NCBI GenBank assembly: GCA_963822905.1
Contig: CAWGJF010000003.1
Location: 620,001-684,000, forward strand
Direction: 5' to 3'
DNA: 64,000 nt
Origin: CAWGJF01 sp963822905
Lineage (GTDB): Bacteria; Bacteroidota; Ignavibacteria; Ignavibacteriales; Ignavibacteriaceae
Shown: positions 62,205-64,000 of the stretch, one piece after another
How the letters are laid out: each line of letters opens with the position of its first letter
Position numbering within the stretch: position 1 is the stretch's first letter
Translations under genes and position numbers: made by a program
The notes under the pieces: generated by a model
What the model was told of the DNA's origin: nothing
The model's input: only the letters and a program-made list of their open reading frames with translations
The model's database searches: none

Positions 62205-63463
62205 CCGAACACCTCGATAATTTTTTTCAATCCTGATACCAGAACATCAATTTCTTCTTTTGTATTGTACAAGCCGAAAGAAGCACGGGAAGTTGCCGGA
62301 ATATTAAATCTCTGCATCAATGGCTGAGTGCAATGATGACCTGTTCTGATCGCAACTCCCTCAAAATCTAAAAATGTTCCGATATCATGTGGATGAATAT
62401 TTTCAAGAACAAATGAAACAACCCCGGTTTTATTTTTTGATGTTCCGATTATTCTTAATCCGGGTATTTCTGAAATTTGTTCAGTCGCATAATTAAGCAA
62501 TTCGAGTTCGTGAGCAGCAATGTTGTCAATTCCAAGTTTATCAATATATTCAATAGCTGCGCCTAAGCCGATTGCACCGGCAATATTCGGAGTTCCAGCT
62601 TCAAACTTATGCGGTAATTCGTTATAAGTAGTTTTTTCAAAAGTAACTTTTGAGATCATATCGCCACCGCCTTGGTAGGGAGGCATTGCTTCAAGTAAAT
62701 TTACTTTTCCATATAAGGCTCCGATTCCAGTCGGACCATAAAGCTTGTGTCCTGAAAAAGCAAAGAAATCACAATCGAGTTTGTGAACATCTATCTTTAA
62801 ATGATTAACTGCCTGTGCACCATCAAGTAAAACCGGAACTTTATATTTATGTGCAAGATCAATTATATCCTTTACAGGATTTATTGTTCCCAGCGAATTT
62901 GAAACATAAACAACCGAAACAATTTTTGTCTTTTCGTTTATCAATTTTTCAAATTCTTCAAAGACCAATTCACCTTTATCATTAATTGGAATAACTCTAA
63001 GCTTTGCTTTTTTCTCTTCACATAAAAGCTGCCACGGAACAATATTAGAGTGATGTTCCATATGAGAAATTATAATTTCATCACCTTCTTTAACATTTGC
63101 TCTACCGTAAGTTTGTGCGACTAAATTAATTGCTTCAGTAGTTCCTCTTGTAAAAATTATCTCGTTTTTGCCGAGTGCATTAATGAATGATTTTATTTTA
63201 ATTCTCGAACTTTCAAATGCTTCTGTTGCAACTCCACTTAAAGCATGCACTCCCCTGTGAATATTAGAATTCATCGAGCTGTAATATTCATTCAGCTTAT
63301 CGATAACAACCTGGGGTTTCTGTGTTGTTGCAGCATTGTCCAGGTAAACAAGTGGTTTATCATGGACAAACTTTTTCAGGATAGGGAAATCGTTCCTGAT
63401 CTTTTTTATGTTATATGTTTTTTGTTTGGCTGCTTCTACAGCAACCGCCGCCGGTTGATGCAT
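62201..63463 (-). CDS. sufS: Cysteine desulfurase SufS
   Basis: A 420-residue group II cysteine desulfurase. The PLP lysine K240 is in FSGHKLYGPTG, and the catalytic cysteine C378 in IRTGHHCTQP. YLDNAATTQKP and SHMEHHSN are also diagnostic. It removes sulfur from cysteine for Fe-S clusters. It follows sufD by 11 bp and overlaps sufU. Confidence 0.95.
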   Translation of the reverse strand: MHQPAAVAVEAAKQKTYNIKKIRNDFPILKKFVHDKPLVYLDNAATTQKPQVVIDKLNEYYSSMNSNIHRGVHALSGVATEAFESSRIKIKSFINALGKNEIIFTRGTTEAINLVAQTYGRANVKEGDEIIISHMEHHSNIVPWQLLCEEKKAKLRVIPINDKGELVFEEFEKLINEKTKIVSVVYVSNSLGTINPVKDIIDLAHKYKVPVLLDGAQAVNHLKIDVHKLDCDFFAFSGHKLYGPTGIGALYGKVNLLEAMPPYQGGGDMISKVTFEKTTYNELPHKFEAGTPNIAGAIGLGAAIEYIDKLGIDNIAAHELELLNYATEQISEIPGLRIIGTSKNKTGVVSFVLENIHPHDIGTFLDFEGVAIRTGHHCTQPLMQRFNIPATSRASFGLYNTKEEIDVLVSGLKKIIEVFG

Positions 63464-63474
63464 AATTCTTTTCT

Positions 63475-64000
63475 TTATTGACTAAATCGTTTTGAAATAA
63501 TTTCCTGGAGATAATTCTTTACTGATTCTATTTTAATTGATTTAATAACATCACTTGCAAAAGCCTGGAGTAAAATAATATTGCTTGCTTCATTGCCTAT
63601 TCCTCTTGATTTCAAATAAAACAGTGCATCTTCATCAAGTTGACCGATAGTTGCTCCGTGCGAACACTTCACATCATCCGCAAAAATTTCAAGTTGAGGC
63701 TTTGTATTCACTAAGGCTTTATTCGAAAGAAGAATATTGTTGTTTTGCTGGAAAGCATTCGTTTTTTGTGCATCCTGCCTGACAATTACTTTCCCGTTAA
63801 AAACTCCGCGGGAAGTATCATCCAGAATTCCCTTATAATGTTCGTGACTGTTACAATGCGGTTTTGCATGATCCATCAATGTGTGAGCATCAAAAAGCTG
63901 CGAGTCATTTAGCATGAACAAACCATTCAAAGTACATTCACCACCGTTATCATTAAACCTGCTGTTAAAATCATTGCGTGAGATTTCTCCACCGGTGGAA
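63475..64000 (-). CDS. sufD: Fe-S assembly protein SufD, C-terminal part
   Basis: Only the 3' part is in the window. The frame continues to the window edge (STGGEISRNDF near the edge). The beta-helix core motif is followed by KCSHGATIGQLDEDALFYLKSRGI in two pieces (DDVKCSHGATIGQLDED, FYLKSRGIG), the SufB/SufD signature with the conserved histidine. It forms the SufBC2D scaffold; the sufB and sufC genes should lie to the right. Confidence 0.92.
   Translation of the reverse strand, partial: STGGEISRNDFNSRFNDNGGECTLNGLFMLNDSQLFDAHTLMDHAKPHCNSHEHYKGILDDTSRGVFNGKVIVRQDAQKTNAFQQNNNILLSNKALVNTKPQLEIFADDVKCSHGATIGQLDEDALFYLKSRGIGNEASNIILLQAFASDVIKSIKIESVKNYLQEIISKRFSQ

Overview
The window is a low-GC (AT-rich) bacterial chromosome segment. 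Secreted proteins ending in type IX (Por) sorting domains, a PorV/PorQ-family outer-membrane protein, a GldM-like protein and the general protein style point to the Bacteroidota/Chlorobiota lineage, most likely Ignavibacteria or a close relative. That placement is inference. No rRNA, tRNA or CRISPR array was seen.

Layout. (1) 83-1321 is an MgtC/DUF4010 membrane protein. (2) 1530-9908 (+) and 15599-30311 (mostly -) are two halves of a purine/urate catabolism island of the E. coli ygeW-ygeY-hyuA-ssnA / ygfK-xdhD type. The left half has a fold-II PLP enzyme, a HyuA-like amidohydrolase, SsnA, YgeY, YgeW and a threonine-synthase-like PLP enzyme. The right half has a broken mocA, an unknown conserved protein, a Glu/Leu/Phe/Val dehydrogenase, XdhD, YgfK, XdhC and an XdhA/XdhB pair. 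Classical YgeX is not in the window. An IS200/RAYT-type element sits inside the left operon. (3) Between the halves, 9918-15584 holds an integron-like cassette array: a compact tyrosine recombinase (+) faces away from nine small ORFs, all on the - strand. The ORFs are separated by imperfect palindromes that behave like attC sites, and three cassettes begin and end with matching 9-10 bp inverted core boxes. The recombinase shows no IntI-type extra segment. This is the most unusual system in the window.

(4) 30547-46011 is mostly ordinary housekeeping: an IMPase-like phosphatase, a three-gene GldL/GldM-like membrane set, glycosyltransferases, a TlpA-like thioredoxin, a response regulator, a PorV-like protein, lipocalin, phosphoglycerate mutase, DUF819 and AEC transporters, and small enzymes. 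(5) 46054-54952 is an adenylate cyclase followed upstream by a TetR/HlyD/two-ATPase/TolC/two-permease efflux operon of the YbhGFSR type. (6) 55118-60730 is a tandemly duplicated region with two T9SS-sorted propeller-like proteins, two copies of an intergenic block with a 197 bp stretch that is identical, gene-tail relics and a truncated rrf2 copy. (7) 60254-64000 is a suf iron-sulfur operon (sufD partial, sufS, sufU, DUF59/sufT-like, bacilliredoxin, rrf2).

Several genes (mocA, the 610-codon unknown, the XdhB-type subunit, an ABC ATPase) carry single-base frameshifts, and one secreted protein has an in-frame TGA. These are either consensus indel errors in the assembly or real decay; the sequence alone cannot decide.
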